A DNA stretch of 64,000 nt from the NCBI RefSeq assembly GCF_030151085.1, contig NZ_JASLER010000035.1:1-64000 (forward strand), read 5' to 3'. Positions 53,608 to 61,829 of the stretch are shown here, in pieces. The position numbers and the translations under genes are program-made. Within the stretch, counting starts at the first letter, position 1. Each line of letters starts with the position of its first letter. The stretch comes from Bacteroides sp. (lineage in GTDB: Bacteria > Bacteroidota > Bacteroidia > Bacteroidales > Bacteroidaceae). The notes below the pieces were generated by a model. It did not search any database and had not been told where the DNA came from. It worked only from the letters and a program-made list of their open reading frames with translations.

Positions 53608-55725
53608 TTAAAGTAAATCAGCACGGCCCTTTACTTCATCCAATACTGCCTTAGCAATAGAGTTTGAAACTTGAGCGTGATGAGAATATACCATTGAAGA
53701 AGTTGCACGACCAGATGTAATAGTACGTAATGCTGTTACATAACCAAACATTTCTGCCAGCGGCACCATTGCCTTCACGATACGAGCACCAGAACGGCTA
53801 GATTCCATACCTTCTACCTGACCACGACGCTTATTCAAGTCACCGATAACATCACCCATGTTTTCTTCCGGAGTTACAACTTCCAGTTTCATTATAGGCT
53901 CCATCAATACAGGACCCGCTTTAGCACAAGCACTCTTATATGCTTGGATAGCACAAATTTCAAATGACAACTGATCAGAGTCAACCGGGTGGAAAGAACC
54001 ATCAAGCAGAGTCACTTTCAGTGAATCCAATGGATAGCCTGCCAACACACCATTCTTCATAGCAGTTGTAAAACCTTTCTGTACAGAAGGAACAAATTCC
54101 TTAGGAATATTACCACCCTTCACTTCGTCAACAAACTGCAAGCCCCCCAAAGTAAAGTCTTCGTCAGCAGGACCGATATTTACAATAATATCAGCAAACT
54201 TACCACGACCACCAGACTGTTTCTTGTATACTTCACGCAAGTTAACGGTCTTCGTGATAGCTTCTTTGTAGTTAACCTGAGGTTTACCTTGATTACATTC
54301 AACCTTAAACTCACGTTTCAAACGGTCGATAATGATATCCAAGTGAAGTTCACCCATACCAGAGATAACAGTCTGACCTGTTTGTTCATCAGTCTTAACG
54401 GTAAATGTCGGGTCTTCTTCAGCCAACTTAGCCAGACCATTTGACAATTTATCCATATCTTTCTGAGTCTTAGGCTCAACTGCGATACCAATAACTGGTT
54501 CGGGGAAGTCCATAGATTCCAATACGATCGGAGCATTTTCGTCACACAAAGTATCACCAGTGTGAATATCTTTAAAACCAACTCCTGCACCGATATCACC
54601 AGCACCAATCACTTCTACTGGATTTTGCTTATTTGAGTGCATCTGGAACAAACGTGAAACACGTTCTTTCTTTCCAGAACGAGAGTTATAAATATAAGAA
54701 CCAGCTTCAATCTTACCTGAATAAACGCGGAAGAAAGTCAGACGACCTACATACGGGTCAGTAGCGATCTTAAATGCCAAGGCAGAAGTCTTAGCTTCTT
54801 CACTAGGCTTACGATCTTCTTCAGCACCTGTATCAGGATTTGTTCCAATTACATTTTCAGTATCAAGTGGAGAAGGCAAGAATGCACAAACATAATCAAG
54901 TAAAGTTTGTACACCTTTGTTTTTAAATGAAGAGCCACACAACATCGGAACTACAGCCATCTGCACAGTAGCATTGCGAAGAGCTCTCAATACTTCTTCT
55001 TCTGTAATAGTAGAAGGATCATCGAAATATTTCTCCATCAAAGCATCGTCAAATTCAGCTACTTTTTCGAGCATCTTGTCTCTCCATTCGTTAGCTTCTT
55101 CAACCAAATTAGCCGGAATTTCTTCTACAGAATAGTCAGCACCCATTGTTTCGTCATGCCAGTAGATAGCTTTCATTTTGATAAGGTCTACTAAACCTTT
55201 GAAAGATTCCTCAGCACCGATAGGAACAACGATAGGACACGGATTTGCACCCAAAACGGTCTTCATCTGACGAACAACTTCAAAGAAGTCAGCACCAGAA
55301 CGGTCCATCTTATTAACGTATGCGATACGCGGTACATTGTATTTGTCAGCCTGACGCCAAACGGTTTCAGATTGCGGTTCAACACCACCTACAGCACAGT
55401 AAGCAGCAACAGCACCGTCCAAGATGCGCAATGAACGTTCTACCTCAGCAGTAAAGTCAACGTGTCCCGGAGTATCAATCAGGTTAATCTTGAAAGTTTC
55501 GCCTGCGTATTTCCAACGAGTAGTAGTAGCAGCAGAAGTGATAGTAATACCACGTTCTTGCTCTTGCGCCATCCAGTCCATTGTAGCTGCACCATCATGC
55601 ACCTCACCAATTTTGTGGGTTAAACCCGTATAGAACAAAATACGTTCAGAAGTGGTTGTTTTTCCGGCATCAATGTGAGCCATGATACCAATATTGCGCG
55701 TCAATCGTAAATCATTATTTGCCAT
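53608..55725 (-). CDS. fusA: Elongation factor G
   Basis: 705 residues. It is a GTPase that drives translocation. G1 is AHIDAGKTTTSERIL, G3 DTPGHVDF and G4 NKMDRSGADFF. Domains II-V follow, with domain IV marked by GGRGKFADIIVNI. It is in the str operon after rpsG. EF-Tu, normally next, is not encoded in this window. Confidence 0.98.
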   Translation of the reverse strand: MANNDLRLTRNIGIMAHIDAGKTTTSERILFYTGLTHKIGEVHDGAATMDWMAQEQERGITITSAATTTRWKYAGETFKINLIDTPGHVDFTAEVERSLRILDGAVAAYCAVGGVEPQSETVWRQADKYNVPRIAYVNKMDRSGADFFEVVRQMKTVLGANPCPIVVPIGAEESFKGLVDLIKMKAIYWHDETMGADYSVEEIPANLVEEANEWRDKMLEKVAEFDDALMEKYFDDPSTITEEEVLRALRNATVQMAVVPMLCGSSFKNKGVQTLLDYVCAFLPSPLDTENVIGTNPDTGAEEDRKPSEEAKTSALAFKIATDPYVGRLTFFRVYSGKIEAGSYIYNSRSGKKERVSRLFQMHSNKQNPVEVIGAGDIGAGVGFKDIHTGDTLCDENAPIVLESMDFPEPVIGIAVEPKTQKDMDKLSNGLAKLAEEDPTFTVKTDEQTGQTVISGMGELHLDIIIDRLKREFKVECNQGKPQVNYKEAITKTVNLREVYKKQSGGRGKFADIIVNIGPADEDFTLGGLQFVDEVKGGNIPKEFVPSVQKGFTTAMKNGVLAGYPLDSLKVTLLDGSFHPVDSDQLSFEICAIQAYKSACAKAGPVLMEPIMKLEVVTPEENMGDVIGDLNKRRGQVEGMESSRSGARIVKAMVPLAEMFGYVTALRTITSGRATSSMVYSHHAQVSNSIAKAVLDEVKGRADLL

Positions 55726-55783
55726 TTTCTATATCCTTTTACTTTAAGTTTTTAATCTATAATTGGTTAGTATCTTAATAGTA

Positions 55784-56260
55784 TTAGAATCTGAAATGAG
55801 CAAATGCACGGTTAGCTTCAGCCATTCTATGCATGTCTTCTTTACGTTTGAAAGCACCACCTTGTTCATTAAAAGCATCCATGATTTCAGCAGCCAATTT
55901 ATCAGCCATTGACTTACCACCACGCTTACGAGCATAGAGGATCAAGTTCTTCATAGAAATTGATTCTTTACGATCGGAACGAATTTCAGTAGGAACTTGG
56001 AAAGTAGCACCACCTACACGGCGAGACTTCACTTCCACTTGAGGAGTTACATTATCCAAAGCCTTTTTCCAGATTTCGAGAGAAGACTTCTCTTCGTTCT
56101 GCATTTTATTTTTCACTGTTTCCAGAGCAGCGTAGAAAATCTCATAAGAAGTATTTTTCTTTCCGTCATACATCAAGTGATTAACGAATTTGGAAACTTT
56201 CACATCACTGAACACGGGATCCGGCAGGATAACGCGTTTTTTTGGTTTTGCTTTTCTCAT
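55784..56260 (-). CDS. rpsG: 30S ribosomal protein S7
   Basis: 158 residues from the Met at 56260 (MRKAKPKKRVILPDPVFSD). The frame reaches 56320, but the extra 20 residues are not family-like. ARKRGGKSMADKLAAEIMDA is characteristic. A primary 16S 3'-domain binder at the E site. It lies between rpsL and fusA. Confidence 0.96.
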   Translation of the reverse strand: MRKAKPKKRVILPDPVFSDVKVSKFVNHLMYDGKKNTSYEIFYAALETVKNKMQNEEKSSLEIWKKALDNVTPQVEVKSRRVGGATFQVPTEIRSDRKESISMKNLILYARKRGGKSMADKLAAEIMDAFNEQGGAFKRKEDMHRMAEANRAFAHFRF

Positions 56261-56398
56261 TTGTTTGAAAAATAATGTTTTCGTTCTTGGTTGTTTACTT
56301 GTTTTCTTCAACTCTCCCACCGGAGAATTTACTCAACCTATAGCATTTCCAACAAACTAAAACTTAGTTATAAATTTAAATCTTTAATTAGCTACAAA

Positions 56399-56809
56399 TT
56401 ATTTCTTTTTGCCTTTAACAGGAGCAGCTGCTTGTCCTGGTTTCGGACGCTTAGCACCATACTTAGAACGTCTTTGAGTACGACCGGCAACACCTGCGGT
56501 ATCCAATGTACCACGAACGATGTGATAACGTACACCCGGAAGGTCTTTTACACGACCGCCGCGTACCAATACGATAGAGTGTTCCTGCAAGTTATGACCT
56601 TCTCCCGGGATATAAGAGTTCACCTCTTTACCGTTAGTCAAACGTACACGAGCTACTTTACGCATAGCTGAATTCGGTTTCTTCGGAGTGGTTGTATACA
56701 CTCTCACGCAAACGCCACGTCTTTGAGGACAAGAATCCAAGGCGGGAGATTTACTTTTCTCTACCAACACCTCGCGTCCTTTTCTTACTAATTGCTGAAT
56801 TGTAGGCAT
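56399..56809 (-). CDS. rpsL: 30S ribosomal protein S12
   Basis: 136 residues starting MPTIQQLVRKGREVLVEKS. It has the decoding loop TTPKKPNSAMRKVARVRL, whose Lys43-equivalent is the streptomycin site, and GGRVKDLPGVRYHIVRG. It is the first gene of the large str-S10-spc-alpha unit, with a consensus promoter upstream. Confidence 0.98.
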   Translation of the reverse strand: MPTIQQLVRKGREVLVEKSKSPALDSCPQRRGVCVRVYTTTPKKPNSAMRKVARVRLTNGKEVNSYIPGEGHNLQEHSIVLVRGGRVKDLPGVRYHIVRGTLDTAGVAGRTQRRSKYGAKRPKPGQAAAPVKGKKK

Positions 56810-56872
56810 TTTAATTGTTTTTAGTTATATATTATTGTTTATATTAATTCAAAACTATACACTTTTGGGCTG

Positions 56873-56902
56873 CAAAGATACGAATAAGTTTTGAATTATC
56901 AA
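56873..56902 (-). promoter_or_regulatory. Promoter of the str-S10-spc-alpha operon
   Basis: TATCTTTG at 56873-56880 and TTG at 56900-56902 on the minus strand, with exactly 19 nt between. It lies about 65 nt upstream of rpsL, between that gene and the DUF3467 gene. Confidence 0.8.
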
Positions 56903-56926
56903 CGCACTACAAGTTTTTTTTTAATT

Positions 56927-57238
56927 TTATGCTTCACCCCTGATGTTAGGGAAAGGCGAAATTGCCTGCTCATCCGGCATGCGAATAGGACCAAAAACAC
57001 GCTCATACTTTCCTATATTTTCTTCCAGTGCACGAAGTAAACGTTTCGCATGTTCAGGTGCTAAAACAATACGAGATTGTACACCCGCTTTGGGCATACC
57101 CGGCATTACACGTACAAAATCCAAAATAAATTCAGAACTAGAATGAGTAATAATGGCAAGATTTGCATACGTTCCTTGTGCCACCTCTTCTTTCAGTTCA
57201 ATTTGTAACTGACCATTGTTGTTTTCTTGATTTTCCAT
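56927..57238 (-). CDS. DUF3467-family protein
   Basis: 103 residues, no signal peptide, with YANLAIITHSSSEFILDFVR and RIVLAPEHAKRLLRALEENI, the marks of the DUF3467 family. It is conserved near rpoBC/rpsL in Bacteroidetes. It is small and cytoplasmic; its function is not known. It has its own consensus promoter, so it is not just read-through from rpoC, which ends in a terminator. Confidence 0.85.
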   Translation of the reverse strand: MENQENNNGQLQIELKEEVAQGTYANLAIITHSSSEFILDFVRVMPGMPKAGVQSRIVLAPEHAKRLLRALEENIGKYERVFGPIRMPDEQAISPFPNIRGEA

Positions 57239-57268
57239 CTTTATTTACGTATTATATTTTATTAATGA

Positions 57269-57299
57269 CAAAGATACTCCATTCGCCGAAACCAGCAAA
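57269..57299 (-). promoter_or_regulatory. Promoter of the DUF3467 gene
   Basis: TATCTTTG (57269-57276) and TTTG (57296-57299) with 19-nt spacing on the minus strand, 31 nt upstream of the start at 57238. Confidence 0.8.
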
Positions 57300-57337
57300 A
57301 AGACTTCAAGGATTATTCTCTCTACTAAATTTACACA

Positions 57338-57374
57338 GTAAAAAGGGCGACTCGGAAAATCCGAACCGCCCTTT
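57338..57374 (-). terminator. Terminator after rpoC
   Basis: Outer 8-bp stem (57342-57349 with 57367-57374) plus an inner TCGG/CCGA stem, followed on the minus strand by TTTTTACTG. It is 39 nt beyond the rpoC stop. Confidence 0.85.
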
Positions 57375-57412
57375 CTTGATTATAAAAAATAACTGATTGT
57401 ATTGACGTAATG

Positions 57413-60400
57413 TTATTCTTCTTTCTCATCGACTGCATAGTCGAGAACTGTCTTCTTATTAGCAAGCATACGATCGTATTCTTCCTTAGATCCGACAATA
57501 ATCTTCTCGAACTCACGCTGTCCTGTACCGGCAGGAATCAAGTGACCGCAAATAACGTTCTCTTTCATACCTTCCAGACGGTCAATCTTACCGTTGATAG
57601 CTGCCTCATTAAGTACCTTCGTTGTTTCCTGGAAGGAAGCGGCAGACATAAAGCTTGAAGTCTGCAATGCCGCACGAGTAATACCCTGAAGAATCTGTGT
57701 TGAAGTAGCAGGAACTGCATCACGCACGTCTACAGGTTTCAAGTCACGACGTTTCAACATAGAGTTCTCATCACGCAATTTACGAGCAGTTACAATCTGA
57801 CCGGGCTGTAAGCTCTGAGAGTCTCCCGCATCTAAAACAACTTTCTTGCCCCAGATACGATCGTTTTCTTCCATGAATTCCAACTTATCAACAACTTGTT
57901 GTTCCAAGAAACGAGTATCTCCCGGCTCATCAATCTCGACCTTACGCATCATCTGACGAACGATAATTTCGAAATGCTTGTCATTGATCTTCACACCCTG
58001 CAAACGGTATACGTCTTGTACTTCGTTCACGATATATTCTTGAACAGCCGTAGGACCTTTGATCGCGAGGATATCAGCAGGTGTAGTAGCACCATCAGAC
58101 AAAGGAGTACCAGCACGTACATAGTCATTCTCCTGTACCAGAATCTGCTTAGACAACGGTACGAGGTATTTCTTAACTTCACCAGTCTTAGAGGTAACGA
58201 CGATTTCACGATTACCGCGTTTCACCTTACCCATAGTAACCTCACCATCGATTTCAGAAACCACAGCAGGATTAGACGGATTACGTGCTTCAAACAATTC
58301 GGTAACACGAGGAAGACCACCCGTGATATCACCCGCTTTACCAACGGCACGCGGAATCTTCACGATTACTTCACCACCCTTTACCTTTTGTCCATCTTCC
58401 ACTACAACGTGACCACCCACAGGGAGGTTATAAGTACGGATCAGTTCTCCGTCCTCAGTCATAATGTGTGCGGTAGGCACCTTTGTCTTATCTTTAGATT
58501 CAATGATGATTATTTCACGCAAACCTGTAGACTCGTCAGATTCTACTTTATAGGTTATGTTTTCAATAACACCTTCAAATTCTATCTTACCAGTAGCTTC
58601 AGTGATAATAACTGCGTTGAACGGGTCCCAACGAGCAATAAGTTTGCCCTTTTCTACCACTTCACCGTCAGATGCATATAATGTTGAGCCATAAGGAACG
58701 TTGTGTGTAGAAAGCACAATACCTGTGTTCACATCCACAAAACGAACTTCAGCCAAACGGCCAACTACTACCTTAGCAGGTTCACCAGCTTCGTCAATCA
58801 CATCTACTGTACGGAGTTCTTCGAATTCCAAACGAGCAGGGTTCTTGGCTACGATACTTGCGTTGGCAGCAATATTGGCTGCCGTACCACCGGCGTGGAA
58901 TGTACGCAATGTCAACTGTGTACCCGGCTCACCAATTGACTGTGCAGCGATAACACCGACTGCTTCACCCTTCTGAACCATACGACTAGAAGCCAAGTTA
59001 CGTCCGTAGCACTTAGCACAAACACCTTTCTTGGACTCGCAAGTCAATACTGAACGGATTTCAACACTCTCAATCGGGGAGTTTTCAATCTTCTGGGCTA
59101 TATCTTCAGTGATTTCTTCACCACCAGCAACGATCAATTCGCCAGTTGTGGGGTGAACAATATCATGTACAGATACACGACCAAGAATACGTTCATATAG
59201 TGTAGCGATTGTTTCATCGTTATTCTTCAATGCTGTACAAACCAATCCGCGGAGTGTACCACAGTCTTCTTCATTGATAATCACATCATGTGAAACGTCA
59301 ACCAAACGACGAGTCAAATAACCGGCATCGGCCGTTTTCAAAGCCGTATCCGCCAAACCTTTACGAGCACCGTGGGTAGAGATAAAGTACTCCAACACTG
59401 ACAGACCCTCTTTAAAGTTAGAAAGAATCGGGTTTTCAATAATCTGACCACCTTCTGCACCAGCTTTTTGAGGTTTCGCCATCAAACCACGCATACCGGA
59501 AAGCTGACGAATCTGTTCCTTAGAACCACGGGCACCAGAATCCAACATCATATATACAGAGTTGAAACCTTGGTCATCACTCGAAATAGTTTTCATCAAG
59601 ATATTAGACAACTCAGAGTTTACATGTGTCCAGATATCAATTACCTGATTGTAACGTTCATTGTTGGTGATGAAACCCATGTTATAGTTATTGATTACCT
59701 GCTCTACTTCATCGTAACCTTTCTGTACCAATGCCTCTTTTTGTTCCGGAATGATGATATCGCCCAAGTTGAACGACAAACCACCCTTGAAGGCCATTTG
59801 GTAACCAAGATTCTTGATACCATCGAGGAAATCAGCCGCCTTAGCAACACCGCACACTTTAATTACGTGGCTAATGATGTCACGAAGTGACTTTTTAGAG
59901 ATAATCGTATTGATATATCCTGCTTCTGCCGGAACGATTTCGTTTACAATCACACGACCTACTGAAGTATCGTGCATCATTTTATCAACGATATTTCCGT
60001 GTTCATCAACGTCTTTCACAATGACACTGACCGGAGCATGAATATCGACTCTACCTTCGTTGTAAGCAATAAGAGCTTCTTCCGGACCGTAGAAAGTCAA
60101 ACCTTCACCTTTAGCACCTTTACGCAACTTAGTAATATAGTACAAACCGAGTACCATATCCTGAGCAGGTACGGTAATAGGAGCACCGTTGGCAGGATTC
60201 AAAATATTATGTGACTGGAGCATCAACATTTGTGCTTCCAGAACTGCTTCATTACTCAAAGGCAAGTGAACAGCCATCTGGTCACCATCGAAGTCGGCAT
60301 TAAATGCGGTACATGCCAATGGGTGGAGCTGAATAGCTTTACCTTCAATCATCTTAGGTTGGAATGCCTGAATACCCAGACGGTGAAGCGTCGGAGCACG

Positions 60401-61705
60401 GTTCAGCAATACCGGATGACCTTTCATAACATGTTCCAAAATGTCCCAGATAACAGGTTCCTTACGGTCCACAATCTTCTTGGCACTCTTTACAGTCTTT
60501 ACGATACCGCGTTCAATAAGCTTACGAATGATAAATGGTTTGTAAAGTTCAGCCGCCATCAATTTAGGAATACCGCACTCACCCATTCTCAGTTCAGGAC
60601 CAACGACGATTACCGAACGTGCAGAGTAGTCAACACGCTTACCCAACAAGTTCTGACGGAAACGTCCTTGCTTACCTTTCAAACTATCAGAAAGTGATTT
60701 CAACGGGCGATTGGCATCAGTCTTCACCGCACTTGATTTACGGGAATTGTCGAACAATGAGTCAACAGCTTCCTGCAACATACGCTTCTCATTACGTAAA
60801 ATCACTTCCGGAGCTTTGATTTCGATCAATCTCTTCAGACGATTATTACGAATGATAACACGACGATAAAGGTCATTCAAGTCGGAAGTTGCAAAACGTC
60901 CACCATCCAACGGCACCAACGGACGAAGTTCGGGTGGGATAACCGGCACAATACGTACGATCATCCATTCGGGTTTGTTGCGTCCACGTGATGCACGGAA
61001 AGACTCAACCACCTGAAGACGCTTCAAAGCTTCGCTCTTGCGTTGTTGTGAAGCATCGCTTCCTGCGCGATGGCGTAATTCGTAAGACAAAGCATCAAGA
61101 TCCAAACGTGAAAGCAGATCATAGATTGCTTCCGCACCCATCTTGGCAATAAATTTATTAGGATCGTTATCTTCAAGGAATTGGTTGTCTTTCGGCAACT
61201 TCTCCAATAAGTCCAAATATTCTCCTTCTTCGAGCAAATCATATTGTGCTACCTCGTCGGACAATGCACCCGGCTGAATAACAACATAGCGCTCGTAATA
61301 AACAATAGCGTCCAGCTTCTTGGTGGGCAGACCCAACAAGTAACCAATTTTATTAGGAAGTGAACGGAAATACCAAATATGAGCCACCGGGACAACCAAT
61401 TGAATATGTCCCATACGCTCACGACGTACTTTCTTTTCTGTTACTTCCACACCGCAACGGTCGCAGACAATACCTTTATAACGGATACGTTTGTATTTAC
61501 CACAATGGCACTCATAGTCCTTGATAGGACCAAAGATACGCTCGCAGAACAAACCATCACGTTCAGGCTTATATGTACGATAGTTAATGGTTTCAGGCTT
61601 TAAAACTTCACCACTCGAATTCTCAAGGATTTCTTCGGGAGAAGCCAAACCGATAGAGATTTTTGAGAAATTACTCTTTATCTTGTTATCTTTTCTAAAA
61701 GCCAT
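57413..61705 (-). CDS. rpoC: RNA polymerase beta' subunit
   Basis: 1430 residues. The N-terminal zinc site is Cys66, Cys68, Cys81 and Cys84 (CHCG and CDRC), the catalytic Mg-binding motif is NADFDGDQMAVHLPL, and a second zinc set is CESKKGVCAKCYG. The trigger-loop region contains GEPGTQLTLRTFHAGG. It forms the active centre with beta. It lies 122 nt after rpoB, and the gap holds repeats and a hairpin. The length is typical of Bacteroidetes. Confidence 0.98.
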   Translation of the reverse strand: MAFRKDNKIKSNFSKISIGLASPEEILENSSGEVLKPETINYRTYKPERDGLFCERIFGPIKDYECHCGKYKRIRYKGIVCDRCGVEVTEKKVRRERMGHIQLVVPVAHIWYFRSLPNKIGYLLGLPTKKLDAIVYYERYVVIQPGALSDEVAQYDLLEEGEYLDLLEKLPKDNQFLEDNDPNKFIAKMGAEAIYDLLSRLDLDALSYELRHRAGSDASQQRKSEALKRLQVVESFRASRGRNKPEWMIVRIVPVIPPELRPLVPLDGGRFATSDLNDLYRRVIIRNNRLKRLIEIKAPEVILRNEKRMLQEAVDSLFDNSRKSSAVKTDANRPLKSLSDSLKGKQGRFRQNLLGKRVDYSARSVIVVGPELRMGECGIPKLMAAELYKPFIIRKLIERGIVKTVKSAKKIVDRKEPVIWDILEHVMKGHPVLLNRAPTLHRLGIQAFQPKMIEGKAIQLHPLACTAFNADFDGDQMAVHLPLSNEAVLEAQMLMLQSHNILNPANGAPITVPAQDMVLGLYYITKLRKGAKGEGLTFYGPEEALIAYNEGRVDIHAPVSVIVKDVDEHGNIVDKMMHDTSVGRVIVNEIVPAEAGYINTIISKKSLRDIISHVIKVCGVAKAADFLDGIKNLGYQMAFKGGLSFNLGDIIIPEQKEALVQKGYDEVEQVINNYNMGFITNNERYNQVIDIWTHVNSELSNILMKTISSDDQGFNSVYMMLDSGARGSKEQIRQLSGMRGLMAKPQKAGAEGGQIIENPILSNFKEGLSVLEYFISTHGARKGLADTALKTADAGYLTRRLVDVSHDVIINEEDCGTLRGLVCTALKNNDETIATLYERILGRVSVHDIVHPTTGELIVAGGEEITEDIAQKIENSPIESVEIRSVLTCESKKGVCAKCYGRNLASSRMVQKGEAVGVIAAQSIGEPGTQLTLRTFHAGGTAANIAANASIVAKNPARLEFEELRTVDVIDEAGEPAKVVVGRLAEVRFVDVNTGIVLSTHNVPYGSTLYASDGEVVEKGKLIARWDPFNAVIITEATGKIEFEGVIENITYKVESDESTGLREIIIIESKDKTKVPTAHIMTEDGELIRTYNLPVGGHVVVEDGQKVKGGEVIVKIPRAVGKAGDITGGLPRVTELFEARNPSNPAVVSEIDGEVTMGKVKRGNREIVVTSKTGEVKKYLVPLSKQILVQENDYVRAGTPLSDGATTPADILAIKGPTAVQEYIVNEVQDVYRLQGVKINDKHFEIIVRQMMRKVEIDEPGDTRFLEQQVVDKLEFMEENDRIWGKKVVLDAGDSQSLQPGQIVTARKLRDENSMLKRRDLKPVDVRDAVPATSTQILQGITRAALQTSSFMSAASFQETTKVLNEAAINGKIDRLEGMKENVICGHLIPAGTGQREFEKIIVGSKEEYDRMLANKKTVLDYAVDEKEE

Positions 61706-61736
61706 ACTTTTATATTAATTGATAATTGAGAATTAA

Positions 61737-61829
61737 AAATTGAAAAATGAATGTTGAGAAAATGAATGTTGAGAAAATGAGTATTGAGAACTACTATTTT
61801 TTAGTTCTCAATGCTCAATTTTTCAATTT
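61737..61829. repeat. Short repeats and hairpins between rpoB and rpoC
   Basis: Three 15-nt units (TGAATGTTGAGAAAA) begin at 61748, 61763 and 61778. Two inverted pairs are nested: 61737-61748 with 61818-61829 (12 bp) and 61783-61792 with 61803-61812 (10 bp). The outer right arm includes the end of the rpoB frame. No T-run follows, so termination is unlikely. Confidence 0.65.

Noticed and set aside
38682..56809. tRNA or rRNA genes among the ribosomal-protein genes
   Set aside because: Gaps are too short and no cloverleaf or rRNA-like sequence was seen.
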